A stretch of 64,000 bases of DNA. Origin: Streptomyces sp. NBC_01210. Its GTDB lineage: Bacteria; Actinomycetota; Actinomycetes; Streptomycetales; Streptomycetaceae. The notes under the pieces are model-generated. The model was not told the DNA's origin. It did not search any database and was given only the letters and a program-made list of their open reading frames with translations. A program made the translations under genes and the position numbers. Of this stretch, positions 16,970 to 24,594 are shown piece by piece. Within the stretch, counting starts at the first letter, position 1. Each line of letters begins with the position of its first letter. The DNA lies in NCBI RefSeq assembly GCF_036010325.1, contig NZ_CP108549.1, forward strand, positions 5,828,001 through 5,892,000, written 5' to 3'.

Positions 16970-17701
16970 ATGAACGCACTGCACAGCACCACCTCAAGCG
17001 CAGTTGTCACGCGTCTCCACGACGTCGTGCGGAGCACGGAGAAGTCCGGCGCGGTGAACGGGCGGGGGTGCGTTCGCAGCGTCGGGCGTCAGCACAAGCC
17101 GTCGTACATGACGGTGGTTGACGCACCTGTGGGGGGTGGCGGGGACGCGTACCGGGAGGCGGGGGAGCGGACGAACCTGTCGGAGGCGGAGTTCACCGCC
17201 TACGTACAGGAACGCCGCGCCTCCCTGTACGCGACCGCGTACCACCTGACCGGGGACCGGTTCGAGGCGGAGGATCTGCTGCAGAGCGCCCTCTTCTCGA
17301 CATACCGGGCCTGGGACAGGATCAGCGACAAGGCGGCGGTCGGGGGCTATCTGCGCCGCACCATGACCAACCTGCACATCAGCGCCTGGCGCCGGCGCAA
17401 GCTCAACGAGTACCCGACGGAGGAGCTGCCGGAGACGGCGAGCGACACCGACGCGATGCGGGGTACGGAACTGCGCGCGGTGCTCTGGCAGGCGCTGGCC
17501 AGGCTTCCCGAGCTCCAGCGGACGATGCTGGTCCTCCGTTACTACGAGGGCCGCACGGACCCGGAGATCGCGGAGATCCTGGACATAAGTGTCGGCACGG
17601 TGAAGTCGAGCATCTGGCGGTCGCTCCGCCGGCTGCGTGAGGACGAGGTCCTCAGCTTCGGCCGTGACGAGGAAGAGTCCTTCGGCGAGCTGGTGGCCTG
17701 A
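16970..17701 (+). CDS. sigQ: ECF sigma factor SigQ
   Basis: A 243-aa ECF sigma factor. Region 2 runs from FTAYVQERRASLYATAYHLT through FEAEDLLQSALFSTYRAW to MTNLHISAWRRRK, and region 4 covers LARLPELQRTMLVLRYYEGR to SVGTVKSSIWRSLRRLR. About 65 N-terminal residues before region 2 are not conserved in ECFs generally, but match the long leader recalled for SigQ. GTG/ATG choice: ATG 16970 has a GGGGGGCGCGAG lead; ATG 17108 would remove the extension. SigQ is an AfsQ1 target in S. coelicolor, and the AfsQ1 box upstream supports the same circuit here. A strong terminator follows. Confidence 0.9.
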   Translation: MNALHSTTSSAVVTRLHDVVRSTEKSGAVNGRGCVRSVGRQHKPSYMTVVDAPVGGGGDAYREAGERTNLSEAEFTAYVQERRASLYATAYHLTGDRFEAEDLLQSALFSTYRAWDRISDKAAVGGYLRRTMTNLHISAWRRRKLNEYPTEELPETASDTDAMRGTELRAVLWQALARLPELQRTMLVLRYYEGRTDPEIAEILDISVGTVKSSIWRSLRRLREDEVLSFGRDEEESFGELVA

Positions 17702-17804
17702 GGGTAACGGGGGGAACGGGGCCGCCGTTTCGGGGGAGACGGCGGGATCGGGGGATCCGCGGGGGTCACGGGGGTCACGGGGGACCGACCTGGGTCAACG
17801 GGGG

Positions 17805-17862
17805 AAACAGAGCGGGACCGGACAGGCCGGGGGGTCTTGTCCGGCCCCGCTTTTCTCTGTTT
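17805..17862 (+). terminator. Intrinsic terminator after sigQ
   Basis: A long hairpin: outer arms AAACAGAG/CTCTGTTT and inner arms GCGGGACCGGACA/TGTCCGGCCCCGC (one mismatch), with CTTTTCTCTGTTT on the downstream side. It lies about 100 bases after the sigQ stop; the stretch between has GGGGGTCAC short repeats and no gene. Confidence 0.8.
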
Positions 17863-17934
17863 GCGGTGACCCGGCAGCCGGCGGCACGAGCGGCCGCATG
17901 CAGAGCCCTCGACGGTGCGGTGCCGCCGGGCTCC

Positions 17935-18835
17935 CTCGCCGCCGACGCTCACCAGTCTGCTGCACGTGCGTCCGAGTCCCGTGCCGTGCTGGTCTTTTCG
18001 GCCGCGGGTAGGCCGCGGCGGGAATGGGCCGCGTGCCGCGGGAGCGTGGGGGCGTCAGGCTTGCTCGTCTCAGTCACCCGCAGGTGTGCCGTCGCGCGGA
18101 GCGGCCGTGCTGCGCCGGGGTGTGGTGTCCCGCGGCCCGTCGCCGTCGACGTTCGCCAGTCTGCTTGCACATCGCCGTGTGCGTCCGGGTCCCGTGCCGT
18201 GCTGGTCTTTTCGGCCGCGGGTAGGCCGCGGCGGGAATGGGCCGCGTGCCGCGGGAGCGTGGGGGCGTCAGGCTTGCTCGTCTCAGTCACCCGCAGGTGT
18301 GCCGTCGCGCGGAGCGGCCGTGCTGCGCCGGGGTGTGGTGTCCCGCGGCCCGTCGCCGTCGACGTTCGCCAGTCTGCTTGCACATCGCCGTGTGCGTCCG
18401 GGTCCCGTGCCGCGCTGGTCCTTTCGGCCGCGGGTAGGCCGCGGCGGGAATGGGCCGCGTGCCGCGGGAGCGTGGGGGCGTCAGGCTTGCTCGTCTCAGT
18501 CACCCGCAGGTGTGCCGTCGCGCGGAGCGGCCGTGCTGCGCCGGGGTGTGTGTCCCCGGCCCGTCGCCGTCGACGTTCGCCAGTCTGCTTGCACATCGCC
18601 GTGTGCGTCCGGGTCCCGTGCCGTGCTGGTCTTTTCGGCCGCGGGTAGGCCGCGGCGGGAATGGGCCGCGTGCCGCGGGAGCGTGGGGGCGTCAGGCTTG
18701 CTCGTCTCAGTCACCCGCAGGTGTGCCGTCGCGCGGAGCGGTCGTGGTGCGCCGGGGTGTGTGTCCCCGGCCCGTCGCCGTCGACGTTCGCCAGTCTGCT
18801 GCACGTGCGTCCGAGTCCCGTGCCTCGGCTGCAGG
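17935..18835. repeat. Tandem array of a 211-213 bp repeat
   Basis: Landmarks recur at fixed spacing: ATGGGCCGCGTGCC at 18024, 18237, 18450 and 18661, and GACGTTCGCCAG at 18148, 18361, 18572 and 18783. This gives periods of 213, 213 and 211. The inner copies are nearly identical. The first and last partial copies share a different junction (TGCTGCACGTGCGTCCGAG). Long ORFs cross the array on both strands only because 213 is divisible by 3. The 2-base losses in later copies break every frame, and third-position GC in the best frame is well below that of neighbouring genes. I read it as non-coding. Confidence 0.85.
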
Positions 18836-19010
18836 CGGGCCGCGGCGGGACCGGGCCGGGGGTGCCAGAGCCGCCGTCGCCGTCACTCGGGGGTGTGCCG
18901 CGGCGCGGAGTTGTCGCCTTCCGTCGATGGTGTGGTGCCACCAGGCCCCCAGGTCGCCGTCACCCACAGGCAGGCCGCGGCGCGAAGCTGCCGCCTGCCG
19001 CCGGGGGCGT
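18836..19010. repeat. Degenerate continuation of the 213-bp repeat
   Basis: Two further diverged stretches resemble the second half of the unit: GTCACTCGGGGGTGTGCCG near 18882 and GTCACCCACAGGCAGGCCG near 18959, each followed by a GCGCGGAG/GCGCGAAG block. They suggest an older, decaying edge of the array. No gene is seen here. Confidence 0.5.
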
Positions 19011-19029
19011 GGGGGTACTCCGTACCCCC
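19011..19029. terminator. Short perfect hairpin upstream of the uridine kinase 3' end
   Basis: GGGGGTAC-TCC-GTACCCCC, followed on the plus strand by ACTTTTC. It separates the repeat array from the minus-strand kinase gene and may act in both directions. Confidence 0.55.
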
Positions 19030-19070
19030 ACTTTTCATGGGCGGGTGGGTGGGGAAGAGCCCCCCGGCCG

Positions 19071-19706
19071 CTACGCCAACGTCCGCGCCGCAGGCGTCCG
19101 GCGGCCCGCCGCGGCCGCCGCGAGGCGGCCCAGCGCCTCCGCCTTGCCGCACGGGTGCGCGCCCAACTCCGTCTGGCGCGCCACGATGCCGCGTTCCGCG
19201 CGCATCAGGCGCCAGCCCCGCCGCAGCAGGAAACCCACCGACTTGCGGCCCTCGCGCAGATCCCGCGCCAGCCGGCGGCGGAACGTCGTCGACGGGCGGC
19301 CGCGCAGGCACAGCGCGTCCGCCAGTACGCCCAAGTCCTGGCACCGCCCGACGATGTCCGCCGCGAAAATGCCCTCCGCCACGAACAGCGGCGTGCGGTC
19401 GATGTCGAGCGACTCCCGGTCGATGCGGGAGCTCGTCGCGATGTCGTACACGGGGACCGTCGTACGTCCCGTACCGCACAGCTCCACGATCGCCGCCACC
19501 GCCGCGTCCGCGTCCCACGACAGCGGTGAGTCCCAGTCGATGTCCGTACTGCCCTCGACCAGCGGCAACGTCGGGTCGTCGCCCTCTTTGTAGAAGTCGT
19601 CCAGGCGCAGCACCGGCAGGCCGGTGCGGGCGGCGAGGGAGGACTTTCCGGAACCTGAGGGGCCCGTAAGCAGCACAACACGGGTGGGGATGGGGGAAGA
19701 GCTCAC
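19071..19706 (-). CDS. Uridine kinase-like P-loop protein
   Basis: A 211-aa cytosolic P-loop NTPase of the uridine kinase/phosphoribulokinase superfamily. The Walker A motif GPSGSGKSS is at about residues 15-23, and LRLDDFYKEGDDPTLP matches the substrate-binding Asp region of uridine kinases. It would phosphorylate uridine (and cytidine) to the monophosphate. The location among nucleoside genes supports this, but no nucleoside-regulon palindrome was seen before its start. The C-terminal 40 residues are basic and not typical of E. coli Udk. Panthothenate kinase-like activity is an alternative. Confidence 0.8.
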   Translation of the reverse strand: MSSSPIPTRVVLLTGPSGSGKSSLAARTGLPVLRLDDFYKEGDDPTLPLVEGSTDIDWDSPLSWDADAAVAAIVELCGTGRTTVPVYDIATSSRIDRESLDIDRTPLFVAEGIFAADIVGRCQDLGVLADALCLRGRPSTTFRRRLARDLREGRKSVGFLLRRGWRLMRAERGIVARQTELGAHPCGKAEALGRLAAAAAGRRTPAARTLA

Positions 19707-19831
19707 GGGACACCAGTGTGAGGCATTGCCCCTTGAAGGGGACCCCTCGGGGCTGAGGTTGGTATTGAGCGTCCCATCTCAACTACGCTACGTGCTCGTC
19801 CGATTACTCATTCAGCAAGGAATCGAAACCC

Positions 19832-20221
19832 ATGGCACGTCACACAGCTCCCCAGTCCCGGCGGATCGCCCTGCTTCGCGCAGGTATGACCGTCGCGGCG
19901 GTGGCCGCGGTCCTCGGTGCGGGCGGTGCCGCTCAAGCGGCGCCGATGGCGCCCGCGGGGCTCGACACGGTCGACAAGGGGCAGGGCCGGTCGCTTGCCG
20001 GCATGGTCACGAATTCAGTGACCGGAATCGGGCAGGTCAAGAGCCTTCGGCTCAACCCGCTGGCCAAGACCGGCGCCAACCCGCTGGACAACAATGTGTC
20101 CACCCAGGTCGCCGACTTCAACCCGGTCTCCACGGAAGCGGTCACCGGGCCCCTGGCGGACGGTGCCGCGCTCAAGGACCTGCCGGTGGCGAAGCGCGCC
20201 GCAGGGGCGCTGCCGTCCTGA
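19832..20221 (+). CDS. Small secreted protein
   Basis: A 129-aa exported protein. The basic n-region with a run of hydrophobic residues (AGMTVAAVAAVLGAGGAAQA is the core) ends with an Ala-rich cleavage site near residue 38. The mature about 90 residues contain no Cys and no recognised domain, and PLADGAALKDLPV lies near the end. Similar size, Ala/Leu/Pro composition and a single exported domain link it to the protein at 11557. AAGGAATCG sits before the ATG. The role is unknown. Confidence 0.72.
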   Translation: MARHTAPQSRRIALLRAGMTVAAVAAVLGAGGAAQAAPMAPAGLDTVDKGQGRSLAGMVTNSVTGIGQVKSLRLNPLAKTGANPLDNNVSTQVADFNPVSTEAVTGPLADGAALKDLPVAKRAAGALPS

Positions 20222-20235
20222 GTCGAGGCCGGCCG

Positions 20236-20310
20236 CCGGCGCATGCAGCGAGCGCGTGCAGCCAACGCATGCAGCCGAGGCATGAAAGCCAGGCATGAAA
20301 GCAGGCATGA
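20236..20310. repeat. Short GCATG repeats downstream of the secreted-protein gene
   Basis: GCATGCAG and GCATGAAAG-type octamers recur six times within about 75 bases just before the bidirectional terminator. Nothing else is seen here. Confidence 0.5.
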
Positions 20311-20312
20311 AG

Positions 20313-20348
20313 GAGCCCCCTGCCGCCGGACGGGACGGCAGGGGGCTC
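20313..20348. terminator. Bidirectional terminator between convergent genes
   Basis: Perfect 13-base arms (GAGCCCCCTGCCG and its complement) with a 10-base loop. It lies between the plus-strand secreted-protein gene and the 3' end of the minus-strand deoC operon. Confidence 0.85.
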
Positions 20349-20367
20349 GGCCATGGGAGGGGTCGGG

Positions 20368-21255
20368 TCAGTACGCCGAACCGGACGCGCCGAGCGAGCC
20401 CGTCGGGTGCCAGACCGTCTTCGTCTCCAGGAAGGCCGTCAGCCGGTGCGTGCCCGGATCGGCCGAGAAATCCACAGGCTGTGGACGGAGAACGCGCTTG
20501 AGGTTGTCCGCCGCCGCGATCTCCAGCTCCTTCGCGAGGACTTCACCGGCCCCGGTCAGGTCGATCGCGTTGACGTCCTGGTGCGCGGCGAGCGGGGTCG
20601 CGATCTCCTCGGTCCGCCCGGAGAGGACGTTGACCACGCCGCCCGGGAGGTCCGAAGTGGCCAGCACCTCGCCGAGCGAGAGCGCGGGGAGCGGGGCCTT
20701 CTCGCTCGCCACCACGATCGCGGTGTTGCCCGTCGCGATCACCGGGGCGACCACCGAGACCAGGCCCAGGAAGGACGACTCCTGCGGCGCGAGGATGGTC
20801 ACGACGCCCGTCGGCTCCGGCGTCGAGAGGTTGAAGAACGGGCCGGCGACCGGGTTCGCCCCGCCCACGATCTGGCCGATCTTGTCCGTCCAGCCCGCGT
20901 ACCAGACCCAGCGGTCGATCGCCGCGTCGACGACGGCCGCGGCCTTGGACTTGGACAGGCCCTCGGCGGCCGCGACCTCGGCGGTGAACTGCTCGCGCCG
21001 GCCCTCCAGCATCTCCGCGATGCGGTAGAGGATCTGGCCCCGGTTGTACGCGGTCGCGCCCGACCAGCCGCCGAACGCCTTGCGGGCCGCGACGACCGCG
21101 TCACGCGCGTCCTTGCGGGACGAGAGAGGCGCGTTGGCCAGCCACTTGCCCTTGGAGTCCGTCACCTCGTACACCCGGCCGCTCTCGCTCCGGGGGAACT
21201 TGCCCCCGACGTACAGCTTGTAGGTCTTGAAGACGCTCAGTCGCCCGTCAGACAT
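20368..21255 (-). CDS. Aldehyde-dehydrogenase-family protein lacking the catalytic region
   Basis: A 295-aa protein homologous to the N-terminal, NAD-binding part of aldehyde dehydrogenases (KLYVGGKFPRSESGR near residue 12; PEPTGVVTILAPQ; the nucleotide-binding VIATGNTAIVVASE). Full-length enzymes have about 480 residues. The catalytic Cys and the general-base Glu of LELGGK are both absent, and the usual FTGS loop reads LTGAGE. Its ATG overlaps the stop of the complete ALDH by 8 bases, so the two are co-translated. It may be a non-catalytic subunit. The order deoC-ALDH-short ALDH is, from memory, the same in other streptomycetes, which argues against recent decay. Confidence 0.85.
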   Translation of the reverse strand: MSDGRLSVFKTYKLYVGGKFPRSESGRVYEVTDSKGKWLANAPLSSRKDARDAVVAARKAFGGWSGATAYNRGQILYRIAEMLEGRREQFTAEVAAAEGLSKSKAAAVVDAAIDRWVWYAGWTDKIGQIVGGANPVAGPFFNLSTPEPTGVVTILAPQESSFLGLVSVVAPVIATGNTAIVVASEKAPLPALSLGEVLATSDLPGGVVNVLSGRTEEIATPLAAHQDVNAIDLTGAGEVLAKELEIAAADNLKRVLRPQPVDFSADPGTHRLTAFLETKTVWHPTGSLGASGSAY

Positions 21256-22693
21256 CGAGGTAGGCCTCCAGACCGTGACGGCCGCCCTCGCGGCCGAAGC
21301 CCGACTCCTTGTAACCGCCGAACGGCGAGGTCGGGTCGAACTTGTTGAAGGTGTTGGCCCACACCACACCCGCGCGGAGCTTGCTCGCCACCGCCAGGAT
21401 GCGGGAGCCCTTCTCCGTCCAGATGCCGGCCGACAGGCCGTACTGGCTGTTGTTGGCCTTGGCGACCGCCTCGTCCGGCGTACGGAACGACAGCACGGAC
21501 AGCACCGGGCCGAAGATCTCGTCGCGCGCGATCGTGTGCGCCTGTGTGACGCCGGTGAAGAGCGTCGGAGCGAACCAGTAGCCGGAGCTCGGCAGCTCGC
21601 AGGGCGCGGACCAGCGCTCGGCGCCCTCCGCCTCGCCCTTCTCGGTCAGCGCCGTGATCCGGGCCAGCTGCTCCGCGGAGTTGATCGCCCCGATGTCGGT
21701 GTTCTTGTCCAGCGGGTCGCCGAGGCGCAGCGTGGACAGTCGGCGCTTGAGGGAGTCGAGCAGCTCGTCCTGGATCGACTCCTGGACCAGCAGGCGCGAG
21801 CCCGCGCAGCAGACCTGGCCCTGGTTGAAGAAGATGCCGCCGACGATGCCCTCGACGGCCTGGTCGATCGGGGCGTCGTCGAAGACGATGTTCGCGCCCT
21901 TGCCGCCCAGCTCCAGCGTGACCTTCTTGTCGGTGCCGGCGATCTGGCGGGCGATCGCCTTGCCGACGGCGGTCGAGCCGGTGAAGGCGACCTTGTTGAC
22001 GTCGGGGTGCGCGACGAGCGCGGCGCCCGTCTCTCCGTAACCCGGAAGGATGTTGACGACACCCTTCGGCAGGCCCGCCTGGCGGCAGATGTCCGCGAAG
22101 AAGAGGGCGGAGAGAGGGGTCGTCTCGGCGGGCTTCAGGACGACCGTGTTGCCCGCCGCGAGCGCCGGGGCGATCTTCCACGCGAGCATGAGGAGCGGGA
22201 AGTTCCAGGGGATGACCTGGCCCGCGACGCCGAGCGGCTGCGGGTTCGCGCCGTAGCCGGCGTGGCCGAGTTTGTCCGCCCAGCCCGCGTAGTAGAAGAA
22301 GTGCGCGGCGACCAGCGGCAGGTCCGCGTCGCGGGTCTCCTTGATCGGCTTGCCGTTGTCGAGCGTCTCCAGGACGGCCAGCTCGCGCGAGCGCTCCTGG
22401 ATGATCCGCGCGATACGGAACAGGTACTTGGACCGCTCCGAGCCGGGCAGCGCCGACCACTTCTCGAACGCCTTGCGGGCCGCCTTCACGGCGCGGTCCA
22501 CGTCCTCGGCGCCGGCCCGGGCGACCTCGGCGAGCACCTCCTCGGTGCTCGGCGAGACGGTCTTGAAGACCTTGCCGTCCGCGGCGTCGGTGAACTCGCC
22601 GTCGATGAAGAGGCCGTACGACGGTGCGATGTCGACGATCGACCGCGACTCGGGCGCGGGGGCGTACTCAAAAATCTGCTTGTCCATGGTCAT
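21248..22693 (-). CDS. Aldehyde dehydrogenase (deoxyribose pathway)
   Basis: A 481-aa NAD(P)-dependent aldehyde dehydrogenase. PWNFPLLMLAWKIAPALAAG, the cofactor loop FTGSTAVGK, the Glu in TLELGGKGANIV and the catalytic Cys in FFNQGQVCCAGSR are all present. Directly downstream of deoC, it most likely oxidises the acetaldehyde released from deoxyribose-5-phosphate to acetate. That substrate is inferred from the operon. The start is ATG 22693 or 22687, 6 or more bases after the deoC stop, and the 3' end overlaps the next gene by 8 bases. Confidence 0.93.
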   Translation of the reverse strand: MTMDKQIFEYAPAPESRSIVDIAPSYGLFIDGEFTDAADGKVFKTVSPSTEEVLAEVARAGAEDVDRAVKAARKAFEKWSALPGSERSKYLFRIARIIQERSRELAVLETLDNGKPIKETRDADLPLVAAHFFYYAGWADKLGHAGYGANPQPLGVAGQVIPWNFPLLMLAWKIAPALAAGNTVVLKPAETTPLSALFFADICRQAGLPKGVVNILPGYGETGAALVAHPDVNKVAFTGSTAVGKAIARQIAGTDKKVTLELGGKGANIVFDDAPIDQAVEGIVGGIFFNQGQVCCAGSRLLVQESIQDELLDSLKRRLSTLRLGDPLDKNTDIGAINSAEQLARITALTEKGEAEGAERWSAPCELPSSGYWFAPTLFTGVTQAHTIARDEIFGPVLSVLSFRTPDEAVAKANNSQYGLSAGIWTEKGSRILAVASKLRAGVVWANTFNKFDPTSPFGGYKESGFGREGGRHGLEAYLDV

Positions 22694-22699
22694 GGGGTC

Positions 22700-23647
22700 T
22701 CAGTCCACCGTCACGTAGTCGGGGCCGGAGTAGCGGCCGGTGGCCAGCTTCTGACGCTGCATCAGCAGGTCGTTGAGCAGGCTCGAGGCGCCGAAGCGGA
22801 ACCAGTGGTTGTCCAGCCAGTCCGCACCGGCGGTCTCGTTGACCAGCACCAGGAACTTGATCGCGTCCTTGCTGGTACGGATGCCGCCCGCAGGCTTCAC
22901 GCCGACCTGTACCCCAGTCTGCTCCCGGAAGTCGCGCACGGCCTCCAGCATCAGCAGGGTGTTCGCCGGGGTGGCGTTCACCGCCACCTTGCCGGTCGAG
23001 GTCTTGATGAAGTCCGCGCCGGCGATCATGCCGAGCCAGGAGGCGCGGCGGATGTTGTCGTACGTGGAGAGCTCGCCGGTCTCGAAGATGACCTTCAGCC
23101 GGGCGGCGCCCGCGGCCTCCTTCACGGCGAGGATCTCCTCGTAGACCTTCAGATAGCGGCCGGAGAGGAAGGCTCCCCGGTCGATCACCATGTCGATCTC
23201 GTCGGCTCCGGCGGCGACGGCGTCACGGGTGTCCGCGAGCTTCACGTCGAGCGCGGCGCGGCCGGCCGGGAAGGCGGTGGCGACGGAGGCGACCTTGACG
23301 CCGGAGCCCCGCAGGGCCTCCTTGGCGATGGCTGCCATATCGGGATAGACGCAGACCGCGGCGGTCGTCGGGGTCGTACGGTCGGTGGGGTCGGGATGGA
23401 CGGCCTTGGCGGCGAGCGACCGGACCTTGCCCGGGGTGTCCGCACCCTCGAGCGTCGTCAGGTCGATCATCGAGATGGCCAGGTCAATGGCGAACGCCTT
23501 GGCCGTGGCCTTGATCGAACGCGTGCCGAGCCCTGCGGCGCGGGCCTCCAGGCCGACGGCGTCGACGCCGGGCAGGCCATGGAGGAAGCGGCGCAGTGTG
23601 CTGTCGGACGCGGTCACGTCAGCGAATGCGGGTGGGGTGGTGGGCAT
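22700..23647 (-). CDS. deoC: Deoxyribose-phosphate aldolase
   Basis: A 315-aa class I aldolase that cleaves deoxyribose-5-phosphate to acetaldehyde and glyceraldehyde-3-phosphate. The Schiff-base Lys is in ADFIKTSTGKV and the second active-site Lys in GVKPAGGIRT. An N-terminal extension of about 55 residues makes it longer than E. coli DeoC (259 aa). ATG 23647 is chosen because further upstream the frame would run through the operator palindrome 19 bases before this start. It leads the deoC-ALDH-ALDH operon and receives substrate from deoA, pnp and the mutase. Confidence 0.96.
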   Translation of the reverse strand: MPTTPPAFADVTASDSTLRRFLHGLPGVDAVGLEARAAGLGTRSIKATAKAFAIDLAISMIDLTTLEGADTPGKVRSLAAKAVHPDPTDRTTPTTAAVCVYPDMAAIAKEALRGSGVKVASVATAFPAGRAALDVKLADTRDAVAAGADEIDMVIDRGAFLSGRYLKVYEEILAVKEAAGAARLKVIFETGELSTYDNIRRASWLGMIAGADFIKTSTGKVAVNATPANTLLMLEAVRDFREQTGVQVGVKPAGGIRTSKDAIKFLVLVNETAGADWLDNHWFRFGASSLLNDLLMQRQKLATGRYSGPDYVTVD

Positions 23648-23666
23648 GGTCACCAGATGAGCATAT

Positions 23667-23678
23667 CTACGCGCGTAG
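23667..23678. promoter_or_regulatory. Nucleoside-regulon palindrome upstream of deoC
   Basis: A perfect copy of CTACGCGCGTAG, 19 bases upstream of the deoC ATG on the minus strand. Confidence 0.75.
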
Positions 23679-23805
23679 CGACCTGTACAGGGGGCCAGGT
23701 CAGCGGCCGCTCGACGGTGGCTTCGCGGCGGGCACGACCCGTACGGGAAGTGTGGCACGACCCGTACCGGAAGTGCCGCCGCAGGCGTACGGCAGAATCG
23801 GAGAC

Positions 23806-24441
23806 ATGAGCAGCCCGCAGCAGCCCGCCGAGCCCACGTACGCCGACCGGGTCTTCCGGTCGCCCGCCGGTATGGGGGGCGGGGTGTTGCTGCTCGCGCT
23901 CATCGCCTGGATCACCGTGGACGCGCTCATCCGCGGCGAGGGCCGGACGCCGTGGCTCGCGCTCGCCGGTGCGCTGCTGGCGGTGCCGCTCATCGTCGCG
24001 TTTACGCTGCGGCCCGCGGTCTTCGTCAACGAGGACCGGGTGCGCATCAGGAATCCGTTCCGGACGATCACCCTGCCGTGGGCGGCCGTCGCCGATGTGC
24101 GCGCCGGGTACTCCAGCGAGATCTTCACGCAGGAGGGTACGAAGTACCAGCTCTGGGCCATCCCCGTCTCGCTGCGCCAGCGCAAGCGGGTCTCGCGCCG
24201 GCAGATGCAGAACGCCCACGACGATCCGCACGGCCGGACCTCCGTGTCGGCCGACGTCAACGACTCCCAGGCGCGGTTGGCTCCCGCCGACCGGACGGTC
24301 GCGGATCTGCGCGAGCTGGCCGAGCGCAATGCGTCGCGGCCGGGTGCGCAGGGCGAGCCGCAGGTCCGCTGGGCGTACGAGGCGGTGGCGCCGGCCGTGG
24401 CCGGGGCCGTGCTGCTCGCGGTGCTGCTGGCCATCGGCTGA
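23806..24441 (+). CDS. Membrane protein with bacterial PH-like domain
   Basis: A 211-aa membrane protein with two adjacent hydrophobic segments (about residues 24-42 and 48-66) and a cytosolic bPH-type domain (VFVNEDRVRIRNPFRTITLP, then WAAVADVRAGYSSEIFTQ). One more C-terminal helix (VAGAVLLAVLLAIG) follows. Such proteins are common in actinobacteria and mostly uncharacterised. It is divergent from the deoC operon, but its ATG lies 128 bases from the deoC operator. It is followed by short tandem 8-mers. Confidence 0.8.
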   Translation: MSSPQQPAEPTYADRVFRSPAGMGGGVLLLALIAWITVDALIRGEGRTPWLALAGALLAVPLIVAFTLRPAVFVNEDRVRIRNPFRTITLPWAAVADVRAGYSSEIFTQEGTKYQLWAIPVSLRQRKRVSRRQMQNAHDDPHGRTSVSADVNDSQARLAPADRTVADLRELAERNASRPGAQGEPQVRWAYEAVAPAVAGAVLLAVLLAIG

Positions 24442-24530
24442 GCCCCTGAAGCCCTGAAGCCCTGAAGCCCCGGAGCCCCGGAGCCCCGGAGCCCCTGAGG
24501 CCTCGAGGCCTCGAGGCCTCGTGCCCTGGG
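24442..24530. repeat. Tandem 8-mer microrepeats
   Basis: Three successive families of octamer repeats: AGCCCTGA (2-3 copies), AGCCCCGG (3 copies) and AGGCCTCG (3 copies). They lie between the PH-domain gene and the convergent membrane glycosyltransferase. No hairpin terminator of normal form is apparent. Confidence 0.75.
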
Positions 24531-24594
24531 CCCCAAGGTCACCCGAGGCCGCGCAGCGCCTCCGAGGCATCTGACGCACGGGTGACCCCGACGA

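Noticed and set aside
17915..19669. A 584-codon plus-strand ORF and 215-codon minus-strand ORF over the repeat array
   Set aside because: They exist because the repeat period is 213. Two units lose 2 bases, composition is Arg/Pro/Ser-rich, third-position GC is low for this genome, and no start signal is seen.
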